A stretch of 64,000 nucleotides of DNA from an uncultured Christensenella sp. (GTDB lineage Bacteria; Bacillota; Clostridia; Christensenellales; UBA3700): assembly GCA_910577845.1 (NCBI GenBank), contig CAJTNA010000006.1, positions 1 to 64,000 on the forward strand. The letters are read 5' to 3'. Below are positions 35,285-44,542 of this stretch, in pieces. A model generated the notes under the pieces. That model searched no databases and was not told where the DNA came from. It worked only from the letters and a program-made list of their open reading frames with translations. A program made the translations under genes and the position numbers. Within the stretch, counting starts at the first letter, position 1; each line of letters starts with the position of its first letter.

Positions 35285-36181
35285 ATGAAAACACGTCAAA
35301 AATCGTTATTAAAACGCAAAAAAGATAATAAAATACCTAATTTAAAAGATAAGTTTAAGGATAAAATTAAATTGCTATATGACAAGATTAAAATTGTGTT
35401 TGCAAATAGCATATATCCCGATGATTGCAATTGTATTATTTGCGATAAAGAGATTGTGCGTGGTGCAAAATATGGTTTGTGTGAGGATTGTTACAATAAG
35501 TTGCCTAAGTTTGAAAGGCATTGTATTACTTGTGGCATTCCAATGGATAATGAAGCAATGCTATGCTTGAGATGTCAAAACAATAAAAGATATTTTGATT
35601 TTGCCCGTAGTTGTTTTGTGTATGAAAACGATTTAAAAAAGCTAGTACTTAAATTAAAGTTTTACAATGGTAAATGGGTAGCAAAATATCTTGCTCAAAT
35701 GATGTATGATAAACTTGATGAAAACGATTTGTGTGTTGATGTAGTTGTACCTGTACCTATTTCAGATAAGAGATTAAAGGAAAGGGGGTACAATCAATCT
35801 GCACTGCTTGCAAGACCAATTGCCGAAAAGCTAGGTGTTCCATTAGTTGAGGACGCAGTAATTAAATTTAAAGATATAACTCAACAGACAAAACTTACTG
35901 GTAAGCAAAGGTGCGATAATGTTGTTGGAGCGTACAAGGTTCAAAACAGAAGAGGTGTAAGTGGAAAGATGGTTTTGCTTATTGATGATATTTTAACTAC
36001 TGGTAGCACAATGAATGAGGTTGCAAGGCAATTAAAGATTGCCGGTGCAAGTGTGGTTTATGGTTTGGTTGTGGCAAGTCCACGTTATATGGTGTTTGGT
36101 GAAAGCCTTGATAAACAAGACCAAAATGTAAATACGATTTTTAGCATTGACGAGAGTATAAAAATACCTGAATTAAATTAA
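35285..36181 (+). CDS. comFC: ComF family phosphoribosyltransferase-like protein
   Basis: This protein is homologous to ComFC, needed for DNA uptake in competent Firmicutes and related to phosphoribosyltransferases. It has a zinc-finger-like N-terminal part with CIICDK, CEDCYNKLP, CITCG and CLRCQ (about residues 49-98), the FYNGKWVAKYLA helix, PVPISDKRLKERGYNQSALL, and the PRPP loop VLLIDDILTTGSTMNE near residue 232. An N-terminal Lys-rich extension of about 35 residues is unusual and contains a degenerate copy of the dispersed motif. No strong ribosome binding site was found, so coupling with recD2 is likely. Presence of comFC alone does not show natural competence. Confidence 0.88.
   Translation: MKTRQKSLLKRKKDNKIPNLKDKFKDKIKLLYDKIKIVFANSIYPDDCNCIICDKEIVRGAKYGLCEDCYNKLPKFERHCITCGIPMDNEAMLCLRCQNNKRYFDFARSCFVYENDLKKLVLKLKFYNGKWVAKYLAQMMYDKLDENDLCVDVVVPVPISDKRLKERGYNQSALLARPIAEKLGVPLVEDAVIKFKDITQQTKLTGKQRCDNVVGAYKVQNRRGVSGKMVLLIDDILTTGSTMNEVARQLKIAGASVVYGLVVASPRYMVFGESLDKQDQNVNTIFSIDESIKIPELN
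35294..35313 (+). repeat. Dispersed motif copy 6 (degenerate, 5' end of comFC)
   Basis: CGTCAAAAATCGTTATTAAA starts at the fourth codon of comFC, in the sense orientation, with two or three differences from the consensus. Confidence 0.45.
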
Positions 36182-36489
36182 ATTTAATAATTGTATGTGT
36201 ATTGGGGTTAAAATGAAGGAAAAATTTATAAATAAATTAACTGGTGATAAATAGTATTTATTAATTGCAATGACATAAAGAATTATAATGTTTATATGTC
36301 GAATATTGTCAAACATTTTTAATAAACACTATAAATATATATAATTTTAATTATACAATTTATACGATTATTGACATATGGTAAAATTTGGTGTAAAATA
36401 AAAGTGTTTGCAATGATATGTATTTTGCAAAAATTATTTTAATGTTGCTAGCAATTGCTAAATTTAACAACATTAAAAAAGAGAAGAAT
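36182..36489. other. Spacer with secA promoter
   Basis: AT-rich. Its only clear signal is the promoter at 36371-36399, giving an untranslated leader of about 85 nt. Confidence 0.6.
36371..36399 (+). promoter_or_regulatory. secA promoter
   Basis: TTGACA (36371-36376) and TAAAAT (36394-36399) have a 17-bp spacer. Confidence 0.7.
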
Positions 36490-39156
36490 ATGGGACTTTT
36501 TTCTAAACTATTCCCTAGTGCTAATGATAGGGAAATTGCTAAATTGAATAAAAAGGCAGACGAAATCGATGCTTTGGAAGAAGAATATAAGGCTTTAAGT
36601 GAAGAAGCACTTAAGGCAAAAACTGCAATATTTAAACAAAGGCTTGCAGATGGCGAAAGCTTAGAGGATATATTGGTAGAGGCATATGCCACTGTGCGTG
36701 AAGCAAGTGATAGAGTGCTTGGTTTGAGACATTTTCACGTTCAATTAATGGGTGGTATAGCTCTGCACCAAGGACGTATTGCACAAATGGCTACTGGTGA
36801 GGGTAAAACTTTAGTTGCAACATTGCCAGCCTATTTGAATGCTTTATCTGGTGAGGGTATGCATATTGTAACGGTAAATGACTACTTGGCAAAGCGTGAT
36901 GCGGAGTGGATGGGTAAAGTTTACAAATATTTGGGTTTGACAGTTGGTGTTGTCGTACCTCAAATGAGTAATGAGGATAAACAAGTTGCATATGCTCAAG
37001 ATATAGTTTATGCTACAAATAACGAGTTAGGCTTTGACTACTTAAGAGATAATATGATTGTTCAAATTGGCCAAAAGATGCAAAGGAAACTTAACTTTGC
37101 AATTGTGGATGAGGTTGATAGTATTTTGATAGACGAGGCAAGAACTCCACTTATTATCAGCGGTATGGGTGAAAAATCTAGTGATACTTATACTAGAGCA
37201 AATGCTTTTGCAAAGAGCTTGACTGAGGATGATTATATTGTTGAAGAAAAAGAGAAAACAGTTAGATTATCTGATGATGGTGTTGCTAAAGCGGAAAGAT
37301 TTTTTGGTTTGGAAAACTATGCGGATATTGAAAACCAAGACTTGGCACATCACGTTAACAATGCTTTGCGTGCAAATATAATAATGAAAAGAGATGTTGA
37401 CTATGTTGTAAAAGACGGTGAGGTTATCATTGTTGATGAGTTTACTGGTAGATTGATGGAGGGTAGACGTTATAGCGAGGGGTTACATCAAGCAATTGAG
37501 GCAAAGGAAAAAGTTGCTATTAAGGCAGAGTCAAAAACTTTGGCTACTATTACTTTTCAAAATTTCTTTAGATTGTACAAGAAACTTTCTGGTATGACTG
37601 GTACAGCTAAAACTGAAGAAAAAGAGTTTAATGATATTTATAATCTTGATGTAGTTGTTTTGCCTACAAATAGACCAATTCAAAGAGTGGATGAAAATGA
37701 TAAACTATACACTACAAAAAGAGGCAAAATAAGGGCTTTGGTTTCTGACATTGCAGAACACCACAAGACAGGTCAGCCTATTTTGGTTGGCACATCTAAT
37801 GTAGAGGATTCTGAGGAGTTGTCAAAAATATTAAAAGCAAATAAAATTGCTCACAACGTACTTAATGCCAAAAATCATAAGAGTGAGGCGGAAATTATTG
37901 CTCAAGCTGGTAAAATTGGTGCAGTGACAATTGCAACAAATATGGCTGGACGTGGTACAGATATTATGCTTGGCGGTAATGCTGAATATCTTGCAAAAGA
38001 GAGAATGGAAAAGAACGGCTATAGTGATGAAATTATTGCTGAGGCTACCTCTTATGCAATACTTACTGACCCAGAGATAATTAAGGCTAGGGAAGATTAT
38101 CTAAGGTATTATGAGCAATTTAAACAAGTAACTGATAAGGAAAAAGAGGAAGTAAAAGCTTTGGGCGGTTTGAGGATTGTTGGCACTTGTCGTAATGATA
38201 GCAGACGTATTGATGACCAATTGCGTGGTAGAAGTGGTAGACAAGGTGACCCTGGTTCAAGCGTATTCTATTTGAGTATGGAAGATGATATGCTTAGGGT
38301 ATTTGGTGGCGAAACAATGCAGAATATTGCTAACAAATTCAGCTTTGACGAAGACCAAGTTATTGAGCTTAACTTGCTTACAAAACAAATTGAATATGCT
38401 CAATCAAGGATAGAGAGCAGAGATTTCAGTATTCGTAAAAGCGTGCTAGCTTATGATGATGTTATGAATGTACAACGTAACTTGATTTATGAGCAACGTA
38501 ATAAGGTACTTGATGGTCTTGATATGACTAATCAAATAGAAAAAATGATAATTGAGCAAGTAGAAATTGTGTGCAATAATTATATTGATATGACAGTTGG
38601 ATATATGTCTTGGGACTATGAGGGCTTTAACAACGCCTTAGAGCAAAGAGTACTTGCTGACGGCACAAATATTATCACTGCCGAGGTATGTTCAGTATAT
38701 AATGCAGTTAAAATAAGAGATGCAATTCTTGATGAAGTATTCCGTCAATATGATGCAAAAGTTGCAGAGGCAAAAGAAAATGGCTTTGACTTTACTGAGG
38801 TAGAAAGAGTTGTATTGCTTAGAAATGTTGATTCAAAATGGATGGACCACATTGATAGCTTGCATAGATTGAGAAAAGGTATTGGACTTATGGCATATGG
38901 TCAAAAAGACCCAGTTATCGCATACAAGAATAACGCAATCGATATGTTTGATGAAATGATTGATGCTATTAATCGTGATACTGTAACCACACTTTGTAAA
39001 GGTGTTTTACGTGCTAATGTGGAACGTAAAAAAGTAGCAGAGGAATCTAGTACAAACCAAAATTCTACAATTGTAAACAAAGAAAAAAAAGTTGGTAGAA
39101 ATGACCCTTGCCCTTGTGGGTCTGGAAGAAAATACAAAAATTGTTGCGGTAAATAA
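36490..39156 (+). CDS. secA: Preprotein translocase ATPase SecA
   Basis: SecA is the ATPase motor that pushes proteins through SecYEG. The protein is 888 aa from the ATG at 36490, which begins MGLFSKLFPSANDREIAKLN as expected for the family; an in-frame ATG at 36418 would add 24 atypical residues. Motifs are Walker A MATGEGKTLVATLPAYL, HIVTVNDYLAKRD, Walker B VDEVDSILIDEARTPLIISG and TNMAGRGTDI with GRSGRQGDPGSS. The C-terminal SEC-C zinc motif DPCPCGSGRKYKNCCG is intact, consistent with lipid or SecB-like contacts. The gene is followed by prfB as in many Firmicutes, but hpf, often upstream, is absent. Confidence 0.97.
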   Translation: MGLFSKLFPSANDREIAKLNKKADEIDALEEEYKALSEEALKAKTAIFKQRLADGESLEDILVEAYATVREASDRVLGLRHFHVQLMGGIALHQGRIAQMATGEGKTLVATLPAYLNALSGEGMHIVTVNDYLAKRDAEWMGKVYKYLGLTVGVVVPQMSNEDKQVAYAQDIVYATNNELGFDYLRDNMIVQIGQKMQRKLNFAIVDEVDSILIDEARTPLIISGMGEKSSDTYTRANAFAKSLTEDDYIVEEKEKTVRLSDDGVAKAERFFGLENYADIENQDLAHHVNNALRANIIMKRDVDYVVKDGEVIIVDEFTGRLMEGRRYSEGLHQAIEAKEKVAIKAESKTLATITFQNFFRLYKKLSGMTGTAKTEEKEFNDIYNLDVVVLPTNRPIQRVDENDKLYTTKRGKIRALVSDIAEHHKTGQPILVGTSNVEDSEELSKILKANKIAHNVLNAKNHKSEAEIIAQAGKIGAVTIATNMAGRGTDIMLGGNAEYLAKERMEKNGYSDEIIAEATSYAILTDPEIIKAREDYLRYYEQFKQVTDKEKEEVKALGGLRIVGTCRNDSRRIDDQLRGRSGRQGDPGSSVFYLSMEDDMLRVFGGETMQNIANKFSFDEDQVIELNLLTKQIEYAQSRIESRDFSIRKSVLAYDDVMNVQRNLIYEQRNKVLDGLDMTNQIEKMIIEQVEIVCNNYIDMTVGYMSWDYEGFNNALEQRVLADGTNIITAEVCSVYNAVKIRDAILDEVFRQYDAKVAEAKENGFDFTEVERVVLLRNVDSKWMDHIDSLHRLRKGIGLMAYGQKDPVIAYKNNAIDMFDEMIDAINRDTVTTLCKGVLRANVERKKVAEESSTNQNSTIVNKEKKVGRNDPCPCGSGRKYKNCCGK

Positions 39157-39486
39157 TAAATTGATTTGTAGTTAGTTGTAGTTGTGAAAGATAGGCTAAT
39201 CGCAAAAAGTAATGTTGTGACTTAAAGATATCATTGGATTATAAAATGTTATCTAATAAAGTTTAGCATAAAAAATGTAGGGGAAATTGTATAAATTTAA
39301 TTGATTACCCAGTGATATAGTTTTGAAAGTCTTTTGAAAAGGCTTATATTGCAGAATATAAAATTATGTAAAGATTTTATTAACTTGCAAAAAATATATT
39401 GACAAAAACAAATAAAAAACCATCAAAAATCGGGACTAAAGTTGATTTGTTGATTAAATAATCAAATCTAAACAAGGAATAAAAAT
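39157..39486. other. Spacer between secA and prfB
   Basis: AT-rich, with no gene or clear terminator. It holds one dispersed-motif copy near the prfB start. Confidence 0.5.
39422..39440 (+). repeat. Dispersed motif copy 7 (before prfB)
   Basis: ATCAAAAATCGGGACTAAA lies 46 bp before the prfB start, with one difference from the consensus. Confidence 0.65.
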
Positions 39487-40584
39487 ATGATTATATTGGA
39501 AGAAACTAAACAAGAGCTTCAAAAAGTTAAGGAAATGCTTATAGGTGTAGGCAATGCACTTGATTTGGAAAAGTTGAATAACAGAAAGGCAGAACTTGAG
39601 CAAATGCAAAATGAGCCAGACTTTTGGAATGATATGCAAAAGGCACAAGTTGTAAATAAGGAATGTAAGAGCATTGAAAATAAACTTAACAAATACAATA
39701 GTTTAATGTCAGGATTAGAGGACACTGACTTGCTTATTGATATGTGCTTGGAAATAGGTGATGATAGCGAGAGTGAAGATATCCTTAGTGAAATGAAAAG
39801 ACTTTCTCACGAGATAGAACAATTAAGATTGCAAACATTGCTTAAAGGTAAGTATGATGCAAATAATGCGATATTGACTTTGCACGCTGGTGCGGGTGGT
39901 ACTGAGGCTCAAGACTGGGCGAGTATGCTTTATAGAATGTACTTGAGATATGCTGAACGTGAGGGGTTTGCGGTAAAGGAATTGGATAGACTTGATGGTG
40001 ATGAGGCTGGCATAAAAACAGTAACTTTTATGGTTTCGGGTGAAAATGCTTATGGCTATCTTAAAGCTGAAAAAGGCGTACATCGTCTTGTTAGAATATC
40101 ACCATTTGACTCTCAAAGCAGAAGACATACAAGCTTTTCTTCACTTGAGGTTATGCCAGAAATTGAAAATGACAATTCCATTACTATTAATATGGATGAG
40201 GTTAGAGTTGATACTTATCGTAGTGGTGGTGCGGGTGGTCAGCACGTTAACAAAACAGATTCTGCTGTGCGTATGACGCATATTCCAACTGGTATTGTAG
40301 TACAATGCCAAAATGAGCGTAGCCAAATACAAAACAGAGAACAAGCTTTGAAAATGCTAAAGAGTAAACTAATTGAGCGTCAAGAGCAAGAAAGAATGGA
40401 AAAAGATTTGGAACTTAAGGGAGATTTGAAAAAGATTGAATGGGGTTCACAAATTAGGTCATATGTTTTCTGCCCTTATACAATGGTAAAAGACCATAGA
40501 ACAAATTACGAAACTGGCAATATTTCAGCCGTTATGGATGGTGAGATTGAGGAGTTTATTGAGGAATATCTTAAAAAGATGTAA
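39487..40584 (+). CDS. prfB: Peptide chain release factor 2 without programmed frameshift
   Basis: RF2 ends translation at UAA and UGA. The 365-residue frame is continuous and contains the codon-reading tripeptide SPF in RISPFDSQSRRHTSF and the catalytic GGQ in SGGAGGQHVNKTDSAVR. In most bacteria prfB has an in-frame UGA near codon 25 that needs a +1 shift at CUUUGA. Here the matching place (codons 25-27, in GNALDLEK) reads GCA CTT GAT, one T shorter, so no frameshift is needed and UGA autoregulation is lost. AAGGAA at 39475-39480 precedes the ATG. Confidence 0.97.
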   Translation: MIILEETKQELQKVKEMLIGVGNALDLEKLNNRKAELEQMQNEPDFWNDMQKAQVVNKECKSIENKLNKYNSLMSGLEDTDLLIDMCLEIGDDSESEDILSEMKRLSHEIEQLRLQTLLKGKYDANNAILTLHAGAGGTEAQDWASMLYRMYLRYAEREGFAVKELDRLDGDEAGIKTVTFMVSGENAYGYLKAEKGVHRLVRISPFDSQSRRHTSFSSLEVMPEIENDNSITINMDEVRVDTYRSGGAGGQHVNKTDSAVRMTHIPTGIVVQCQNERSQIQNREQALKMLKSKLIERQEQERMEKDLELKGDLKKIEWGSQIRSYVFCPYTMVKDHRTNYETGNISAVMDGEIEEFIEEYLKKM

Positions 40585-41132
40585 TTTGTAAACATTAAAC
40601 TAACTATTTTTTTAGCATTAATAGAATGTCAATTATGGTAAAATAATGCTACTAAAATTGTAATTAGTAAAAATAACAATAATAGTAAGGTGTATTTTGA
40701 TATTGGGAAATTTTATGTGACCAGTAGTGCCAATATATTGTTCAATTCATGATTGTTATGCTCTAGTTTAAATATCCAAAACATTTATCACATACAAGTA
40801 TAGATATGTAAATCTATTTATATTATACAAATTCAGCTTTATTAAAATTTTATGAGTTTTAATAAAAAGCATATTAAAACTATATTAGTATGCAAAGTGG
40901 TTTTAAAAGATTGATAGTTATAATTGTATCTAATAAATATCAAACTGCTTAATTATGTTTAAATTGGGTCTGTTTTAAAAATTATTTATTTGAGATTTTA
41001 CTATATTTTGAATAATGAAAGAATAAAACAATAAGTAGTTATTAAGTTTGGAATATTAATAGAGTTTTTTAATAAAAAACTATCAAAAATCGGTACTAAA
41101 AATAATAAATGCAGATAAATTAAGGAAAAAAT
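40585..41132. other. AT-rich spacer before tsaD
   Basis: About 550 bp without a gene. A promoter-like TATGGTAAAATAATG stretch near 40637 and one dispersed-motif copy (41081) are the only signals. Confidence 0.5.
41081..41100 (+). repeat. Dispersed motif copy 8 (before tsaD)
   Basis: TATCAAAAATCGGTACTAAA is the best consensus match and lies 32 bp before the tsaD start codon. Confidence 0.75.
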
Positions 41133-42194
41133 ATGTCATATTTAGAATCAGCAAATGAAAAATTGGAAGAACTTAGGAAGCGTGGTGACATTGTCATTTT
41201 GGCGATAGAATCTTCTTGTGATGAAACTGCTTGTGCGATAATGCGTGGTAAGCAATTGCTTGCAAATGTTGTTGCAACCCAAATTGAAATACATAGGCGA
41301 TTTGGTGGTGTTGTGCCAGAGATTGCGTCAAGGAATCATACTTTAGCGGTGGAAAATGTTGTTAAAGAGGCATTGGCTCAAGCTAATATGACTATGGAGG
41401 ATATTGAGGTCATAGGCGTTACTTATGGTGCTGGACTTTTGGGTGCTTTGCTTGTTGGCGTAAGTTATGCAAAAAGTTTAGCGTACTGCCTTGGTAAACC
41501 TCTTATTGCGGTAAATCATATTAAGGGGCATATTGCTGCAAATTATATTGCATATCCAGATTTAAAACCACCTTATTTGTGTTTAATAGCAAGCGGTGGT
41601 CATACTGCTATCTGTAATGTTGAGGATATAAATTCTGTGGAGATAATTGGTAGCACTGTTGATGATGCTTGCGGTGAGGCGTTTGATAAAGTAGCAAGAT
41701 GTTTAGGGCTTCCGTATCCTGGTGGAGTGGAGATAGAAAAATTGGCTACTAGTGGTGAGTGCAATATTGAAATGCCATTGCCATTTAAAGGTGAGGAACA
41801 TTTTAATTTTAGCTATAGTGGACTTAAAACTGCAGTTATAAACTATATACATAATAAAGAGCAAAAAGGTGAAGAATATAATAAGGCAGATGTTGCCACA
41901 AGTTTTCAAAACAGAGCTGTTGGTATGCTTGTGGATAATACTATTAGAGCTTGTCGTAAGTATGGATATAAGACTATAGTTATAGCTGGTGGTGTAGGTG
42001 CAAATAAATTGTTGCGTAGCAAAATGAGTGAACAAGGCAAAAAATATAATATTCAAGTAATTTATCCGCCACTTAATTTGTGTACAGATAATGCGGCAAT
42101 GATAGCAAGCGAAGCAAGAATATTGATTGAGAGTGGTGCTACTTGTGCAGACATCGACCTTGATGGCAGTGCCAATGTTAGGATAATTGATTAG
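41133..42194 (+). CDS. tsaD: tRNA N6-adenosine threonylcarbamoyltransferase TsaD
   Basis: TsaD transfers threonylcarbamoyl to A37 of ANN-decoding tRNAs, with TsaB and TsaE. The 353-residue protein has the ASKHA fold. ILAIESSCDETA is the phosphate-1 motif, the metal histidines are His129 and His133 in NHIKGH, CLIASGGHT follows, and the C-terminal LCTDNAAMIA is conserved. An 18-residue Lys/Glu-rich extension precedes the usual start region; AAGGAA before the ATG at 41133 supports it. tsaB and tsaE are not in the window. Confidence 0.95.
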   Translation: MSYLESANEKLEELRKRGDIVILAIESSCDETACAIMRGKQLLANVVATQIEIHRRFGGVVPEIASRNHTLAVENVVKEALAQANMTMEDIEVIGVTYGAGLLGALLVGVSYAKSLAYCLGKPLIAVNHIKGHIAANYIAYPDLKPPYLCLIASGGHTAICNVEDINSVEIIGSTVDDACGEAFDKVARCLGLPYPGGVEIEKLATSGECNIEMPLPFKGEEHFNFSYSGLKTAVINYIHNKEQKGEEYNKADVATSFQNRAVGMLVDNTIRACRKYGYKTIVIAGGVGANKLLRSKMSEQGKKYNIQVIYPPLNLCTDNAAMIASEARILIESGATCADIDLDGSANVRIID

Positions 42195-42286
42195 TGTTAA
42201 TTTTGGCAAGAATACAAAAAAATTAATTAACAATATGATAGTTTAACAAAAAGTCTAAAAGTAAAATAAGTTGAGGTGTTGTAATT

Positions 42287-43348
42287 ATGTCGCAAACAGA
42301 AAAAACGACTGAAAATAAAATAAAACCGCCTTATAAACTTATCGCAATGCTAGCAGTTTCTACATTATTGTTTGCTGTGTTTTTTGGATTATCAATTTAT
42401 TCAATTGCAAAAAGCATAATAACATCAAAGGCAAATTATGTTGTAGAGCAAGCAACTTTGGTGCGTTATGAAAAAATGGGAAATGACGCAACACTGACAG
42501 ATGAGCCTAATTATCAATTGATATATAAATTTGTTTCAAGTGATAATGTAGTTTATGAGGGCGTTTGGAAAAATTATATAGCAAGTGAAGAATATGCTAA
42601 AAGCAAGGTTGGGGCAAAAGTCGCAATTTATGTTGAGCATAACTTGAAAGAGCATAGTGTGTATGAGGTTACTTATAAAAATTATTTGATATTTTTTGGA
42701 GTGCCAACAATCGGCTTTTTAATTTTTGCTATTGATATGATTATTAAAATTGTATTATATTATAAGTATTCTGGTTATTCAATCAATAAAGCAGATGTTA
42801 AAGAGCCAAAGAGATTGATTATTGCACATTGTATAGTGTTAGCCTTTTTTGGTATGTTTTTTACATTGTTTGCAAGTAATTTAGGTGTAACTTTAGATAG
42901 CTATAAAAGTAGAACAAATGCGAATTTTGTTGAGGAAAAAGTTGAAATAGCATTTTATACAAGAGTTATTCAATCTCGTACTTATAAAAGAGGAGGAACT
43001 TCAACAATTGATTCTCATCAAACTTATTCAACCTATTTTGAGTATGAGTTAAATGGTAATTTATATGTCTTTAATTATGATAATGCAATCGCAAATGAAA
43101 ATACTGCAAAAGAAGAAATTGGTAAACAAGTAACTATCTATGTAGATAAAGAAAGTGGTTTGATTGAAACTGATTTAAACTTTAGCAGTGAACTTTCTGG
43201 CTTTTGGATTTGTTTGGTTGCAACACTTGTGCTTGGTGGAATAACATTAAATTCTGTTGTGAGAATTGTGTTGTATTTTATTGAACTTAGAAAAATGGTT
43301 TTGCAAATAAAAGAACTTTCAAATAGTGAGATAAGCAATAAAAAGTAA
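42287..43348 (+). CDS. DUF3592-like membrane protein, two-domain (paralogue 1)
   Basis: This 353-residue protein has four membrane helices (about 17-43, 128-155, 170-196 and 305-332) and two repeated extracytoplasmic-type domains (about 50-125 and 200-290). Each domain shows a pattern of strands around A-T-L-V-R-Y-E, Y-x-L-I-Y-K-F-V, Y-E-G-x-W, a Glu/Ala stretch with KVGAKVAIYVEH or EIGKQVTIYVDK, as in DUF3592. GAGGTG at 42273-42278 precedes the ATG. Three paralogues follow in the same direction. The function is unknown. Confidence 0.75.
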   Translation: MSQTEKTTENKIKPPYKLIAMLAVSTLLFAVFFGLSIYSIAKSIITSKANYVVEQATLVRYEKMGNDATLTDEPNYQLIYKFVSSDNVVYEGVWKNYIASEEYAKSKVGAKVAIYVEHNLKEHSVYEVTYKNYLIFFGVPTIGFLIFAIDMIIKIVLYYKYSGYSINKADVKEPKRLIIAHCIVLAFFGMFFTLFASNLGVTLDSYKSRTNANFVEEKVEIAFYTRVIQSRTYKRGGTSTIDSHQTYSTYFEYELNGNLYVFNYDNAIANENTAKEEIGKQVTIYVDKESGLIETDLNFSSELSGFWICLVATLVLGGITLNSVVRIVLYFIELRKMVLQIKELSNSEISNKK

Positions 43349-43508
43349 AGATATAGAGTAGATTATTTGTTGGTTAAATTTTAAAAAGTTAAATTCAAAC
43401 CAAAAGTTTGCTTTAATGTAATAAAAAATGTGATATGGAAAAATTAATTAAGTAAGAGAGTGCATATTTGTTTATATGTTATTAAAAAAGCTATTTAATG
43501 AGGTAAGT

Positions 43509-44027
43509 ATGGCTGAAAAAGTGAATGCCAAGAAAAAAATTGATACAATAATTTTATGTGTAGCCCTTGCCGTTTTTGTAATTAGTACAATTCTTGGTGG
43601 GGTATGTTGTGCAAATTACCTTAAAGAAGCTAATGCAGGATATGTGGAAGTAAAAGCTCCTATTGTAAGATATGAGGTTCAAGATGTGTTGAATAGTCAT
43701 ATTAAGTATGTGCTATTTTATGAGTATGTGGCAGAAGATGGCTACAAGTATACTGGTAAATTAGATGATTTTATATCCAATAAGGAGTATGCGGAAAATC
43801 AAATTGGCAGAAGCGTTACAATTTATGTGTCAGATAAATTGCATAAGCAAAGAAGAGATTTGGATTTTAGCCCAACTACTACAATTGTATTTTTTGTTAT
43901 AAGTGGCATTAGTTTAATAGTTAGTATATTTTTTATTGTGCAACTTAAGACTAATAGTCAAAACAAAAACAATAAGGAAAACTCTAGACAAAGATATAAT
44001 AAAAATGCAAAGTTTAAGTATAGGTGA
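43509..44027 (+). CDS. DUF3592-like membrane protein, single-domain (paralogue 2)
   Basis: This is a one-domain version of the neighbour: a helix at about 12-36, the DUF3592-type domain with APIVRYEVQDV, LFYEYVAEDGYKYTG and NQIGRSVTIYVSD, then a second helix at about 125-146 and a Lys/Asn/Arg-rich tail. GAGGT at 43500-43504 favours the ATG at 43509 (172 aa) over the one at 43476. Its stop lies five bases before the next start codon. Confidence 0.7.
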   Translation: MAEKVNAKKKIDTIILCVALAVFVISTILGGVCCANYLKEANAGYVEVKAPIVRYEVQDVLNSHIKYVLFYEYVAEDGYKYTGKLDDFISNKEYAENQIGRSVTIYVSDKLHKQRRDLDFSPTTTIVFFVISGISLIVSIFFIVQLKTNSQNKNNKENSRQRYNKNAKFKYR

Positions 44028-44032
44028 TTGCA

Positions 44033-44533
44033 ATGAAAAGTAAAGTGTTACCCAAAAATTTGGTGATTATTCATTTGATACTTTTGATAATTTTTATTGT
44101 TTTTTCAATAGTGTTTTTGACTAATTTTGTAAAGGCAGTACAATTTTATGTTTATGATAAAAATTGTGATTGGAAAGAAGAAACCGCTACAATAGTGAAA
44201 TATTCAATTAATACACAAAATGGCCACGGGTATTTTTATGATTTTTCCACATTTTACGAATATATTGATGACAATGGCAAAATTTATTCTGGAATATGGG
44301 AACGTTTTGATACAGAGGCTGATGCAAAAGCGGAAATAGGTAAACAAATTACAATTTATGTTGACCACGAGCGAGGTATTCATAAAAGCTCAGCTGGTAC
44401 AAATATAGGAGCTGTTTGTTTTAATGGTATAATTGGTTTTGTCACATTGCCGTTGTTTTTATATTGTTTAATAAGATTATTGTTACATTTACTGGCTTGG
44501 TATAAAGAAAAAACTACAAGTCAAGAAGAGTAA
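44033..44533 (+). CDS. DUF3592-like membrane protein, single-domain (paralogue 3)
   Basis: This 166-residue paralogue has a helix at about 10-35, a domain with ETATIVKYSIN, TFYEYIDDNGKIYSGIWERF and AEIGKQITIYVDHE, and a second helix at about 120-145. TAGGTGA lies before the ATG at 44033; an in-frame GTG at 44024 is less likely because it overlaps the previous stop. The next paralogue begins 9 bp later. Confidence 0.7.
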   Translation: MKSKVLPKNLVIIHLILLIIFIVFSIVFLTNFVKAVQFYVYDKNCDWKEETATIVKYSINTQNGHGYFYDFSTFYEYIDDNGKIYSGIWERFDTEADAKAEIGKQITIYVDHERGIHKSSAGTNIGAVCFNGIIGFVTLPLFLYCLIRLLLHLLAWYKEKTTSQEE

Positions 44534-44542
44534 AGGTTATAT

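Noticed and set aside
41703..42233. 176-codon minus-strand frame over tsaD
   Set aside because: Opposite the conserved TsaD frame and without start signals; its Ile/Thr/Cys-rich content reflects the antisense codons.
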